NCBI GenBank assembly: GCA_001931905.2
Contig: MSJI02000479.1
Coordinates: 1-42,474 of the forward strand
Direction: 5' to 3'
DNA: 42,474 nucleotides
Source: Cladosporium sp. IMV 00045
Lineage: Eukaryota > Ascomycota > Dothideomycetes > Cladosporiales > Cladosporiaceae
The notes under the pieces are model-generated. The model worked only from the letters and a program-made list of their open reading frames with translations, had not been told where the DNA came from and did no database searches. A program made the translations under genes and the position numbers. Below are positions 1 through 13,400 of the stretch, piece by piece; within the stretch, counting starts at the first letter, position 1; the number at the start of each line of letters is the position of its first letter.

Positions 1-821
1 AGCATGAGGGTTTGGAGGAGGCCGGAGTGTGCGCTGGGGGTGGTGCAGGTGAGGTGGATGCCGCCGGTGGCGTCGGCGGCTTGTTGGAGGAAAGTGCTGG
101 TGGAGGCGAGGGAGAGGACGTCGATGGGGATGGAGAGGCGTTGGGCGGCGAAGATGGCGTTCATGGTTGGGATGTACTGTGCGCTGTTGTCGGGGCTGGT
201 GCTGAGGATGAGGATGCGGGATGTGGAAGTGCCGGCGCCGCTGCCGCTGCGGGTGTCGGTGGTGGAGGAGCTGTTCGGGTCGGAGTAGTTGAAGGAGGAT
301 TGCGCTGTTTGAGTCGCTGTGGGGCCCGAGGCGCTTGCTTTGGAGGTGTGTGTGAGGGCGAGTGTCAGGGCGCCGGCGGTCATGGTTGTGGGCGTTGAGG
401 TGAGGGCGGCGGGAGTTGTGGTTGCTAGGAGGGCTTGGAGGTTGCTCGTTATGGCTCGCTCGACGGCGGCGAAGGGGCGGTATTTGTTGGCGTCGTCGGG
501 TGGTGCTGGTCGGGCGGGATCGCTGCCGCCGTTTGTCATGTCTACATCGCCATTGGGTGTGTTGTGTTTCTTGTCCGGTCTTGGATAGAGCCATTCTGCT
601 TTTTCTACGTGACTGGCCAGCACGGCGACGCTGTTGGCGGGATTGATTGCCAGGTGGGCGTTGAGGAAGACCAGTAGGCTCGCAAGCGCTTTGTGTAGAG
701 GTAGGCTGGATGAGATGAGGTTCCAGGCGTGAGGGTTCGTGTCGAGGATGACGGTGAGGAGGGAGGAGGGAGCGCCGGTGTCTGCCTCGACGGAGCGGCT
801 GGTTGCGTCGACGGCGTTCAT
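1..821 (-). CDS. TFB4: TFIIH core subunit Tfb4/p34, 3' part cut off by window edge
   Basis: This frame is open from an ATG at 821-819 to the left edge (273 codons), so the 5' end is present and the C-terminus lies outside. I recognise the Tfb4/p34 (GTF2H3) family: the N-terminal block SLLTVILDTNPHAWNL, then LLVFLNAHLAINPANSVAVL, then SRILILSTSPDNSAQYIPTMNAIF, then IDVLSLASTSTFLQQAADAT followed by GGIHL. This is the VWA-like fold that pairs with the Ssl1/p44 subunit in the core of TFIIH, acting in nucleotide excision repair and RNA polymerase II initiation in the nucleus. The C-terminal zinc-finger part would lie beyond base 1. Two low-complexity Ser/Thr/Ala-rich insertions (about residues 128-165 and 175-195) separate the conserved blocks. 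No intron is needed in the visible part. It is divergent from the dynein gene, with 587 bases between the two start codons. Confidence 0.92.
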   Translation of the reverse strand, partial: MNAVDATSRSVEADTGAPSSLLTVILDTNPHAWNLISSSLPLHKALASLLVFLNAHLAINPANSVAVLASHVEKAEWLYPRPDKKHNTPNGDVDMTNGGSDPARPAPPDDANKYRPFAAVERAITSNLQALLATTTPAALTSTPTTMTAGALTLALTHTSKASASGPTATQTAQSSFNYSDPNSSSTTDTRSGSGAGTSTSRILILSTSPDNSAQYIPTMNAIFAAQRLSIPIDVLSLASTSTFLQQAADATGGIHLTCTTPSAHSGLLQTLM

Positions 822-1408
822 GGTGAGGAGGTCGTGTGTATTTTATGGGTGTACTGTGAGAAAAGAGGAAGAGATGTATCCTCAGCTCATGTTGTCCTGG
901 TCCTCCTCCTACCAAAACACAGTGTGAATTGGACTGCTCAGAAGCGCTTGTCTGGTCAGTCGTTTGACATGTGATCGTCGAAAGTGTTGTGAGGTAATCA
1001 TCATTAGTCGGCTGTCTGAGGCACTCCCGCGCTTGAGACCTGGGGAAAGCTCCCCCGAATCTGCGGCGGACGAAACATCTACTTGGGTCAGTATAATTCA
1101 GGCCGCGACCAACGCGTCCTCCTGTTGTAGACAATCCACCGCTACACATCCCACTTCTCTCCCACCAACACACCCACTGCTTCGAGTCAGCAAGAGGACG
1201 CAATACTGTGGCCCTCCTAATTCTGCTTTTATCACATTCATTTCACACCACTGTAATACCAACAACTCGACCTAGCGTGGGGGAAATAAAGTAATCGGAC
1301 CCCTGTTTCTGCATCCAAGATAGACGCACTCGTCTCGACACCTTCCTCCAAATACCGCACAACGAGCGATGATCGCATTCAGACCGACGCAGAACTGTTA
1401 GACACATC
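822..1408. promoter_or_regulatory. Shared intergenic region between TFB4 and the dynein heavy chain
   Basis: 587 bases separate the two divergent start codons, so both promoters and both 5' leaders must lie here. I see no gene in it. The dynein side is rich in C/T/A stretches (for example about 1130-1260), as is common in fungal leaders, and the dynein ATG sits in a good context (ACATCATGG). A small GGGGAAAGCTCCCC palindrome lies at about 1042-1055. No TATA box could be assigned with confidence. Confidence 0.5.
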
Positions 1409-4400
1409 ATGGAGGATCCTGTGGTCCAGGGAGCCAACGGTGTAGGCAACGGCTCGCCTACTACGCCGTCCCCAAATACCGTCGACCCTCAGGACATAAT
1501 CAAATACCTTTCGAACGTGCTGGAGGTCACTTTGGGCGCTACAAGCGATGAATTGAAGAGCCAAGGAAGCTTGTTGAGCGAATCATTAATCGAAGAGACA
1601 CTGGCAAGATGCACCCGGTTTGCTCTGGAAGCCCAGGTTGCGCTGTATGTGTTGAAGGAGACTGCTGTTGGTGACAGCACGGTGCAGACGAATGGCGATG
1701 CGGCGATGGAGCAGGCGGTATACACATTGAGCACGGAACTGTCGTATTCGTCGAGAACGCTGGCATGCGTTGCATTCCTGAAGAGACCCAGCCCGATCAC
1801 TTCAGATCTTCCTGTGGCAAAACAGATGTCCGTCGTGAACCTGCCCTTGTCTGGAATCTTGGGAAATGCCAGCGACTCTGGATCATCGATGGCGCCCTAC
1901 GAAAGCCTCCATTCGCTACTCCGCGGAGCGATCGCACCTTTCTTCGAGGCGGCGGCGAGAGGCTCCGAACCTTCAAGCGACAAGCTCAGGGCAGACGGCG
2001 ATTCAAGAACGGGCATCACAGGAGCAAGGAGGCGCTTGGCGGAGCTCGACAGCAGCTTGCTCAACCTTCTACAGAACAGCGAGGTGTTGGAGCCAAAGCT
2101 GCAGATACACGAGGCTGTCCACAAACAGCTAGAGGACTCGCATGGCGATGCGGCAGCGGCTATTGCGCAAATCCCCGACAACATCCTGTCGAACAGCGGC
2201 ATTCTCAACAAGCTACAGGCCATGGCGAACGACTGGATCAGGCAGATTCGAGAGTTCACAAAGCAAGCAGACGAGCGCCCTGTGGGTAGTGCCACGCAAG
2301 AGAAGAACTTCTGGCTAGCGATGGAATCCGCGATCGAGAGCATTGAAGAGCAGCTCGCTGGTCCAGGTGTGCAATTGACGATGAAGATTCTTGAAAAGGC
2401 GAAACGACATGGTGTCACAGCTAGCTTCCAGTCCGACACTGGACTTAAAGAAACCAAGGACCGTGTGCAGCGATACAACCAGCTCTTCCATGGCTTCCCT
2501 ATCGAGGAGGTCTTGAATGCGACCAACATTGAGAAGCTGCAGGAAGCGATAGAACAGGTGTTTGCCCACCTGAACAAGAAGCTTCGTATCTGTCCGTATC
2601 CCGTGAAGCGAGCCTTGCCACTTGTCGAGGCAATCTCTTCCGACTTGGACCAGAAGATACACAAATTAATCCACGGGCGCACTCTGATGCAGATGAATTT
2701 TGAGGACTTCCAGAAAATCATCGCCACAGTGAATGATCTGTGGTCTGCCTGGGATGAGAACATTAAAGAGTTCACGAACGTCGCTCGTGAAGTGACCAGG
2801 CGACGCAACGACAAATTCATCCCAATTAAAGTGCAGAAACGACACGACAAGACCCAAGATCGCCTGGAGTACATCGAGACCTTCCGAGACAACCACGAAC
2901 AGCTACAGCGAACCATCGCCAACGTCCTCGGTCCCGAAGAAGAGGGCACGGAAGCTGTAGACGGCTCCGCAGCTCCCGTCATTGTCGAAGAGATTGGAGA
3001 TGTTGATGCCATCGAGGAAATCTCTCAAGCCTATACCGCCGTCAAGGATGTTGATGTTCTGGACACCTCGCCCGCCGGAGAGCAGCTGTGGACACAGGCC
3101 GAAGCAGCTTACAACGAGCGCACGGCGAGAGTTGAAAACTCCATCATCGCCAGGTTGCGTGACCGCCTTGCGATCGCGAAGACTGCGAACGAAATGTTCC
3201 GCGTCTTTTCCAAGTTCAACGCACTTTTCGTTCGGCCTAAAATTAGGGGCGCCATTGCAGAGTACCAGGTACAACTCAACAACAAGGTCAAGGATGACAT
3301 TGAGGGCCTTCAAACACGCTTCACCCATCAATATGGTCAATCCGAAGCGCACGCAATGGCTCAACTGCACGACCTGCCACCCATCTCTGGCGCTATCATT
3401 CGTGCTAAGCAGGTTGAGCGCCAGCTTGATACCTACATGCGCAAGATCGAAGATATCCTTGGTTCGAAGTGGGCACAACACACAGAGGGACAGCGGTTGT
3501 TCGCATTGGGCGAGCGTTTCAGAGAGCGTCTGGACACCAAGCCGATCTTCGACGACTGGCTTCGCGACATTCATCACAAGCACCTGAGCATCTCTGGCCG
3601 TCTCTTCATGATCGAACGCAACAGAGTCAAGAACAATCAACTCGAAGTCCACGTCAACTTCAACCAGCAAGTCATTACTCTCTTCAAGGAGGTACGCAAC
3701 CTCCTGTGGCTCAACTTCAACGTTCCTCATAGCATCAGCAACGTTTCCAAGGAAGCTCGTCGCGTGTATCCTTTCGCCGTCAGCCTGATGGAGAGCCTTA
3801 CCACTTATGACCAAACCAACCTGGCAATTGACTCCATGCCCCAAGTGGCAATGCTGCTCAGCAATTACCGTAACACGGTTCAGCTGTTCATCGCCAAAGG
3901 TGCACCGTTACGCTGGGATACGTTCGTTCTTGCTTACGATGTCCACGTTCGCTCAGCGGGCAACGAACGGGATCCTGCTGCTCGTGGGGAGGACAACAGA
4001 CATGTTCAATTCGTTAGAGATCTTGGAAACTCGATTTCCACCCTGCAAGCCAAGGTGTCTACGCTTTCTACTATTCAAGTCTCTGCCGATGCAGCTCTGC
4101 GTGAGCTGCAGACTTGTGGCTTTGTGCAAGATGCTTTCCGATCTCATCTGGAGGCCATGCAGCGTGCCGTCGACCAGCTCAACCTTGAGTCTTACGCAAA
4201 CATTGCTTACTGGGTCGCGAGAACCAACGACAAGATTGTTGAAACCCTGCACAATCGCCTTCAGCAAGCTCTCAAGGACTGGTTTGAGGACTTTGAGGAT
4301 CCTACGCACTCGGGCGAGAAGGAGGCTGGTACGCCGAATATCGAGACCTTCAACCATGACGTGGTCATGCAGAACCAAATCATTCAGCTGGATCCGCCAC

Positions 4401-7400
4401 TTGAGGACGCAAGAGCTGGTTGGCTCGCGAACCTCCAGGAATGGCTTGCCACCGTTTGTGATTTGCCTAGAGTACAAGCTTCGAGATTCGAGAGTGCTTT
4501 GACAGTCGGTGGCTCCAAGTCCTCTACAACGTATGCAGAGCTTCCTGCGATGAGCATGGACTCTCTTGCAAGCCTGTACGAGAGCATCGAATCGAAGATC
4601 AGCGTTGCACAGGACTACGTCGACGAATGGCTGCAGTTCCAGTCGCTTTGGGACCTCCAATTGGACCAGGTACAAGACGACCTTGGCGATGATCTCGAGC
4701 TGTGGCTGCAGCTCATTCAAGAGCTCCGACAAAAACGTGAGACTTTCGACACATCTGGCATGCAAAAATCATTTGGACACCTGATCATCAACTACGAGCA
4801 AGTTCAAGCAAAGGTCAACGCCAAGTACGATCAATGGCAACACGAATTGCTTGGACACTTCGCAGGTCTTTTCGCAAACCGCATGGTCGACGTCTATGCC
4901 GAGCTGCAAAAGTCAAGGAAAGACCTGGAGGGTCAGAGCATGCAGACGACATCCACATCGCAAGCCGTCTCATTCATCACCGTCGTGCAGACTTGCAAGC
5001 GTAAAGCCAAGGTCTGGGAGCCTGAGATGGAGACATTCCGCCAGGGCCAGCAAACACTCTCGCGTCTTCGTTACCAGTACCCCAAGGACTGGCTGTACGT
5101 GGAGCAGGTTGATCACGAATGGACTGCTTTGCAGGAAGTGCTTGAGCGCAAGAGCAAGCTCATTGCTGACCAGACCGATGCTTTGCGCGCCAAGATTACT
5201 GCCGAGGATGGTGTCGTTTCTCGAAGAGTCGCTGAGATCACCGAGAAGTGGAACGAGGAGCGTCCAGTCGCCGGCTCTATCCCTCCTGCTGAAGCTGTTG
5301 CGACCCTTGACGGCTTCGATTCAGAGCTTAGCCAACTGAGCGAACAAGCCGATATGGTAAACAAAGCCAAAGAGGCTCTCGAGCTGCCTGCAAGCCCTGA
5401 CAATATGCTGTCTACCCTGCTCGAAGAGGTTCAGGACTTCAAGTCCGTCTGGGCAAACTTGAGCATTGTCTGGGACCAGATCAACGATCTCCGTGACCAG
5501 CCTTGGAACAGCATCCAGCCTCGCAAGCTGCGCCAACAAATTGACAACCTCATCAAGACAACCAAGGAAATGCCTAGCCGCATGCGCCAATATGCCGCTT
5601 TCGAACATGTGCAAACTGTTCTTCGCCAATTGCTCAAAGACAACGCTCTTCTTACTGAGATGCGCTCGGATGCCGTTCGCGAGCGCCACTGGATCAAGAT
5701 TTTCAAGAACCTGCAGCCCTCTAAGCGCTACTCTGCTATCTCCATGACCCTTGGCGATGTTTGGGACCTTCGACTTGGGCCCAGCGAGCCGATCATCCGC
5801 GATGTCATCGCGCAAGCAACAGGCGAGATGGCACTGGAAGAGTTCGTGCGTGGCGTTCGCGAGCAATGGCAGAACTACTCCCTGGATCTTGTCAACTACC
5901 AGAACAAATGCAGGCTCATTCGCGGTTGGGACGACTTGTTCGCCAAGTGCAGCGATCACCTGAACTCTCTGCAGGCCATGAGGCATTCTCCCTACTACAA
6001 GGAGTTCGAAGAAGAAGCTTCGGCATGGGAGGACAAGCTGAACCGTATTGCTGTCCTCTTCGATGTCTGGATCGACGTTCAGCGCCAGTGGGTCTACCTT
6101 GAGGGAGTCTTTACCGGCAACGCCGATATCAAGCACTTGCTCCCCGTCGAGTCCTCTCGTTTCGCAAACATCAACAGCGAATTCATGAATGTCTTGAAGA
6201 AGGTCTACCGTTCCCCGCAGGTCCTCGAAGTTCTCAACATCCCTGATGTGCAAAGGTCTCTCGAACGCCTTGCAGATCTGCTGAATAAGATACAGAAAGC
6301 TTTGGGTGAGTACCTCGAGAAGGAGAGGATTGCTTTCCCTCGTTTCTACTTCGTTGGTGACGAGGACTTGCTGGAGATCATTGGCAACTCGAACGACACC
6401 CTGCGCATTGCCAAGCATCTTAGAAAGATGTTTGCTGGCATCTCCGGACTCGTTATGGATGAGCAGGAGAACATTCGCGGTCTCACTTCAAAGGAGGGCG
6501 AGCAAGTCATGCTGCGGAAGCCGATCTCTCTGACCGCGACGCCGAAGATCAACGAATGGCTCAAGGCTCTCGAAGATAACATGCGCGAGACTCTTGCCGA
6601 AAACCTGTCTGAGGCTATTCACGACTTCCAAAACATTGGCGAGGACAACAACGAAATGTTTGAGAGCTTCCTCTCTTCTTACCCGGCGCAGATCGTCGTC
6701 CTTGCCACGCAGGCGTGCTGGACGTCCGATGTTAACGCTGCTCTGGAGAAGGGCGGCGATGGACTCCAAGCTCTGTTTGATGCTCAAGTCAACAGGCTCA
6801 AATTCCTCGCTTCCACGGTCTTGAAGAATCTCGACCCTCTGTTCCGCAAGAAATGCGAGCAACTCATCACGGAGTTTGTGCACCAGCGTGATGGAATCGA
6901 GAAGCTCATTCAGGGCGGTGCTGACTCGCCCAACCATTTCTTGTGGCTGCTAATGATGCGCTACGAGTTCGATCCGAACGCTGCGCCTTTGGATCGGGTA
7001 CAGGTCAGGGTCGCCAACGCCACTCTCGCGTACGGTTTCGAATACCTTGGTGTTCCTGAGCGCCTCGTTCGCACTCCTTTGACCGATCGCTGCTTCTCCA
7101 CGCTGGCTCAGGCCTTGTGTCAGCGCCTTGGTGGCTCGCCTAATGGACCAGCAGGTACTGGTAAGACTGAGTCCGTCAAAGCGCTTGGTGTCCAGCTTGG
7201 TCGCTTCACGCTTGTCTTCAACTGTGACGACACCTTCGATTTCCAGGCCATGGGTCGTATCTTCCTGGGTATCTCGCAAGTCGGTGCTTGGGGATGTTTT
7301 GACGAGTTCAACAGATTGGAGGAGCGTATTCTCTCTGCTGTTTCGCAGCAGATTCAAAACATCCAAGTCGGCTTGCGCAAGGCTGTCACGGATCCAAACG

Positions 7401-10400
7401 CACAGATCGATCTGGCCGGTCGTCAGTTGAAGGTGCACCCCTTGACTGGTATGTTCATCACCATGAACCCTGGCTATGCTGGCAGATCTCACCTGCCGGA
7501 CAACTTGAAGAAGCTGTTCCGCAGTATCGCCATGTCCAAGCCGGACAAAGAGGCGATTGCCGAAGTCATGCTCTTCTCGCAAGGTTTCACCGAGGCCAAA
7601 TCACTGTCTAAACAGACTGTGCCGTTCTTCGATAAATGCAGAGATGCTCTGTCAAAACAACCTCATTACGATTTCGGTCTCAGAGCGCTGAAGAGCGTGT
7701 TGGTCAGCTCTGGTGGGTTGAAGCGAATGAGGATTCAGGACGGCAACGATCAATCCGACAGCGTCACCCTGGAGCCTCAGATCATTGTCCAGAGCATCCG
7801 CGAGACAATCGCCCCCAAGCTTGTGCGTGGCGACGTGAAGCTTTTGGAGCAGATCGAGGAAGAAATGTTCCCTGGCGTCAAATACGTCCCGGCCTCGTTG
7901 GAGGAGCTTCGAAAGGCTTTGCATGATGTCGTAGCAGAGCGAAACCTCGTCGCGCCCGATTCCTGGATGACGAAGGTGCTGCAACTCTATCAGATCCAGA
8001 ACTTGCACCACGGTGTCATGATGGTTGGAAGTTCTGGTACTGGCAAGTCGAATGCATGGAGGACCCTTCTCGCCGCCATGCAGAGGGTGGACGGCGTTGA
8101 AGGCATTTGCCACGTCATTGACCCCAAGGTCATGTCCAAGGAGAACCTTTATGGTAGTCTTGACAGCACTACACGCGAGTGGACCGATGGTCTGTTTACA
8201 AGTATCTTGCGCAAAGTGGTCGACAACCTGCGTGGCGAAGACAGCAAGCGACACTGGATCATTTTCGATGGCGATGTCGACCCTGAGTGGGTTGAGAATT
8301 TGAACAGTGTGTTGGATGACAACAAGCTGCTCACCTTGCCGAATGGTGAACGTCTCGGGCTGCCTTCGAACGTTCGCATCATGTTCGAAGTCGAGACGCT
8401 CAAGCACGCTACTCTCGCAACTGTCAGTCGATGTGGTATGGTCTGGTTCAGTGACGACACCGTCGACGTTGGTGTCATGCTCGCTCGATACGTGGCACAG
8501 CTACGCACGACCACGTTCGAAGACCTCGACGACGAAGGCATCACTCCTGCATCCGCTGAGTCTAGACTCGCAGTCCAGAACATCATGGCTGATATCCTAG
8601 AGCAACGCCTAACCTCGAACGACTTCGTCAACAAGGCTCTTGCCCAAAGCGAGGGCTACCACCACATCATGGAGTTCACCAACATCCGCGCACTGGGAAC
8701 GCTCTTCTCCCTCTTGCGGAAGGCTTGTCGCTCAGTACTGGAATACAACATTCAGCATTCAGACTTCCCCCTTGCCGACGAGCAGGTCGAGGCTTACCTG
8801 TCCAAGAAGGTCCTCCTCGCAGCTGTGTGGTCGTTCACGGGAGACTGCCCGCTCGTGGAGCGCAAGGCATTTGGCGATTACCTTGCCGGCCTCGCTACCT
8901 TCGACGTCCCCGTATTGAACGAGACGGCATCATTGATCGACTACGACGTGGCGTTGCCGAACGCAACCTGGAACTCCTGGCAGATGCAAGTCCCCAACAT
9001 CGAAGTCAACACGCACTCGGTCACGCAGACGGATTTGGTCATTCCCACGCTCGATACCATTCGCCACGAGGAAGTCTTGTACTCATTCCTCGCCGAGCAC
9101 AAGCCTCTACTTCTGTGTGGTCCTCCAGGTTCTGGTAAAACGATGACTCTGTTCAGCGCGCTTCGCAAGCTCCCTAACATGGAAGTCGTCGGCCTCAACT
9201 TCTCCAGCGCTACCACACCTGACTTGCTTGTCAAGACTCTGGAGCAATACTGTGACTACCGCAAGAGCCACAGCGGTACCACCATGACTCCTAGACAGAT
9301 TGGCCGCTGGCTTGTGGTCTTCTGTGACGAAATCAACTTGCCCGCGCCGGATGGCTACCAGACGCAACGCGTCATCTCTTTCCTCCGCCAGCTTGTCGAG
9401 CACAGTGGTTTCTGGCAAACTTCAACCAAGACATGGGTCACTCTGGAGCGTATTCAGTTCGTTGGAGCTTGTAACCCGCCTGCCGATGCCGGTCGCACCC
9501 CCCTTAGCTTGCGTTTCTTGCGCCACTCGCCGTTGATCATGGTCGACTATCCCGGAGAGCTGTCTCTTACGCAGATTTACGGCACCTTCAACAACGCAAT
9601 CTTGAAGATCATTCCCACCCTGCGTGGCTATGCGGACGCTTTGACGGCGGCCATGATTCAAGTGTACATGCAATCACAACGACGATTTACGCCAGACATT
9701 CAACCTCATTATGTCTACTCTCCACGTGAACTTACCAGATGGGTCCGCGCCATCTACGAAGCGATCAGGCCTTTGGAGACTCTATCTTTGGAAGGCCTGG
9801 TGAGAATCTGGGCGCACGAGGCCCTGCGTCTGTTCTCTGACCGCTTGATCGCCGATGACGAGCGCGAGTGGACCGAAGAGACCGTCAACCGCATTGCGCT
9901 TGAGCAATTCCCGAACATCGACGAAGAGGCTGCCCTTCAAAGACCCATCCTCTTCTCCAACTGGCTCTCGAAGAACTATGTGCCCGTGCGCAGAGAGGAA
10001 CTCCGCGATTTCGTCAAGGCGAGATTGCGCACTTTCTGCGAGGAAGAGCTCGACGTTCCTCTCATCTTGTTCAACGACGTTCTGGAGCACGTGCTTCGCA
10101 TTGACCGTGTCTTCCGCCAGCCGCAAGGTCATCTCATCCTCATTGGTGTTAGTGGCAGTGGCAAGACTACTTTGTCTCGTTTCGTGGCATGGATGAACGG
10201 CTTGTCCGTGTTCCAGATCAAGGTGCACGGCAAGTACTCTGCTGAAGACTTTGACGAAGACCTCCGCAACGTCCTTCGCAGATGTGGCTGCAAGGGCGAG
10301 AAGATCTGCTTCATCATGGACGAGTCCAACGTCCTCGACTCCGGTTTCCTGGAGCGCATGAACACTCTCCTTGCCAACGGTGAAGTGCCCGGTCTCTTTG

Positions 10401-13400
10401 AAGGCGACGAATACGCCACTTTGATGACTGCTTGCAAGGAGGGCGCGCAACGTCAAGGCCTGCTGCTCGACTCTCAAGAAGAGCTCTACAAGTGGTTCAC
10501 GCAGCAGATTGTCCGCAACCTGCACGTTGTGTTCACCATGAACCCGCCGACCGGAGGCCTGTCTTCCAAGGCTGCCACGAGTCCCGCTCTGTTCAACCGT
10601 TGCGTGCTTAATTGGTTCGGCGACTGGTCTGATCAGGCTCTTTACCAGGTGGCCTATGAGCTTACGCAATCTGTCGATATCGACAGAGGCAACTACACTT
10701 CACCAGACACTCTGCCGATCGAGTACAGCCAGCTCACGACTCCTCTGTCGCACAGGGACGCTATCGTCAACTCGATGGTGCACGTCCACCACTCCATCCA
10801 CAAGTTCAATGCCCGTCTGAAGCAGCAGCAGAACAAGATCACCTTCCAGACGCCACGCCAATTCCTCGACTTCACCGCCCAGTTCGTCCAGCTGCTGAAG
10901 GAGAAGCGTGATGATCTTGAGGAGCAGCAGAGACATTTGAACGTTGGTCTTGACAAGCTTAGAGAAACGTTGGCGAAGGTCTCTGACCTCAAGAGGAGCC
11001 TTGCAGAGAAGAAGTCCGAGCTGGAGAGGAAGGACGCCGAAGCTAGTGAGAAGCTCAACCGCATGTTGGCGGATCAGAAAGAAGCCGAAAGGCGCCGTGC
11101 CGCTTCGCTTGAGATCCAGGCCGCGCTTGAGAAACAAGAGAAGGAGGTCGCTGAGCGCAGAGAAGTCGTGCTGAGCGATTTGGCCAAGGCAGAGCCCGCT
11201 GTCGTTGAAGCGCAACGCAGTGTGAGCAACATCAAGCGTCAACACCTCACCGAAGTCCGATCCATGCAGAACCCACCGGCTGGTGTCAAGCTTGCTCTCG
11301 AGGCTGTTTGCACTCTGCTTGGTAACAAGGCTACGGACTGGAAGAGTATCGTCGCCATTATTCGTAAGGACGACTTCATTGCTAGCATTGTCAACTACGA
11401 CAACGAGAAGCAGATGACGCCCTCTCACCGCAAAAAGATGAGGTCTGATTACCTTTCCCTCGATGACTTTACTTTCGAGCGCGTCAACCGCGCTTCTAAG
11501 GCTTGCGGACCGCTCGTGCAGTGGGTTGAGGCCCAGGTCATGTACTCTGAGATTCTCGACCGTGTCGGTCCCCTGAGAGAGGAGGTCGACCTTCTCGAAG
11601 ACCAGGCCCTGCAAACCAAGGCAGAGGCTAAGGTCACCGAGAACACTCTGATTGAGCTCGAGCAGTCTATCGCGACCTACAAGTCTGAATACGCTGCTCT
11701 CATCAGCCAGACCGAAGCCATCAAGGCTGAGATGACTCGTGTGCAGTCCAAGGTTGACCGCAGTATGCGTCTGCTCGACAGCTTGTCCTCCGAGCGTGTT
11801 CGTTGGGAGGAAAGCAGCACCACTTTCGAGGCGCAGATGCGCACGCTCATCGGCGACGTCTTCCTCGCCGCGGCTTTCCTCGCTTATGGCGGTCTTTACG
11901 ATCAGCAATACCGCCGTGCCATGCTGGAAGACTGGTCGCAGCACCTCGCGGCGTCTGGTATTCAATTCAAGACGGAGAACCCAATGTCCGAATACCTCTC
12001 TACCGCTGACGAGAGGCAGCAGTGGCACGACAATGCCCTACCAGTCGACGAGCTGTGCACGGAGAATGCCATCATGCTCAAGAGATATAACAGATACCCC
12101 TTGATCATTGATCCTTCTGGCCGCATTACCGATTTCCTCCAGAACGAGAGCAAAGATCGCCGCCTCACCGTCACTAGCTTCTTGGATGGCTCTTTCGTCA
12201 AACAACTCGAGAGTGCGCTGCGTTTCGGCAACCCTATCCTCATCCAGGACGCAGAGCACATCGATCCCATTCTCAACCAGGTCCTCAACAAAGAGTACCA
12301 GAAGACTGGTGGACGTGTCCTCATCCAGCTCGGCAGGCAAGATATTGATTTCTCGCCGGCTTTCAAACTGTACCTGTCGACTCGTGACCCGTCCGCCACG
12401 TTTGCTCCAGACGTGTGCAGCAGGACGACATTTGTCAACTTCACGGTCACGCAGAGCAGCTTGAAGACTCAGACTCTCAACGACGTTCTCAAATCTGAGC
12501 GCCCCGATGTCGACGAGCGCCGCTCCAATCTTGTCAAGATGCAGGGCGAGTTCACTCATCGCCTTCGCAGACTCGAGCGCATGTTGCTCCAGGCTCTGAA
12601 CGATTCGCGCGGCAATATTCTCGACGACGAGAACGTCATCCAAACGCTCGAGACACTCAAGAGCGAAGCGGCGGAGATCACGACCAAGGCCGCTGAGACC
12701 GAGGGAGTCATGGGCGAAGTCAACAACATCATGAATACCTACGACATCATCGCCCGGTCCTGCTCGGCTATCTTCGCGGTGCTGGAGCAGCTGTACCATA
12801 TCCACCACTTCTACCAGTTCTCTCTACAGTATTTTGTCGACATTTTCGAGAAAGTACTGGCTGCCGCTCGTGCTTCCACGGAGCGTGAGCCGAAGATCCG
12901 CGTCGATGCTATCTTGAGAGACTTGTTCAGCACGACCTATCGCGAAACCACGGTCTCGCTGCTGCAGAGGGATCGTCTCACGTTTGCGGTACTGCTCGCT
13001 CAAGCGGCGCCTTTCCCCATGGACAAGTCGATCATTGACAATCTGCTGGATGAACGGGTCCCTGGTGCCGATGTGAACTCCGACCCGGACGCCAAGGCCA
13101 ACGCAATTGCGTCTGCGTCGAACATCACTGTTCTGAAGGAAGCGCTGTCACAGGCCGACGAGGCTGCTCTGGAGAAGTTCTTTGGAGAAGAGAATGCCGA
13201 GACCTGCGTCCCTGGTCTGGAGGGCGAGAGCAACGCCAGCAACAAGGCACTCAAGGAACTGCTCATGGTGAAACTGATGAGGATTGACCGTCTGGTGCCG
13301 GCGACTGAGCGTTTCGTCGCCACCGTGTTCGGAAGCGACTTCCTAGACGTCACCGAGGACCTTGCTCGCATCGTCAAAGAGATCCCGTCAGGCTCGCCAG

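Noticed and set aside
10700..12028. Long open frame (442 codons) antisense to the dynein gene, and similar antisense frames of 250-370 codons at 1897-3012 and 5321-6418
   Set aside because: They mirror codon bias of the dynein gene on the opposite strand, have no recognisable domains and lie wholly inside a conserved coding sequence.
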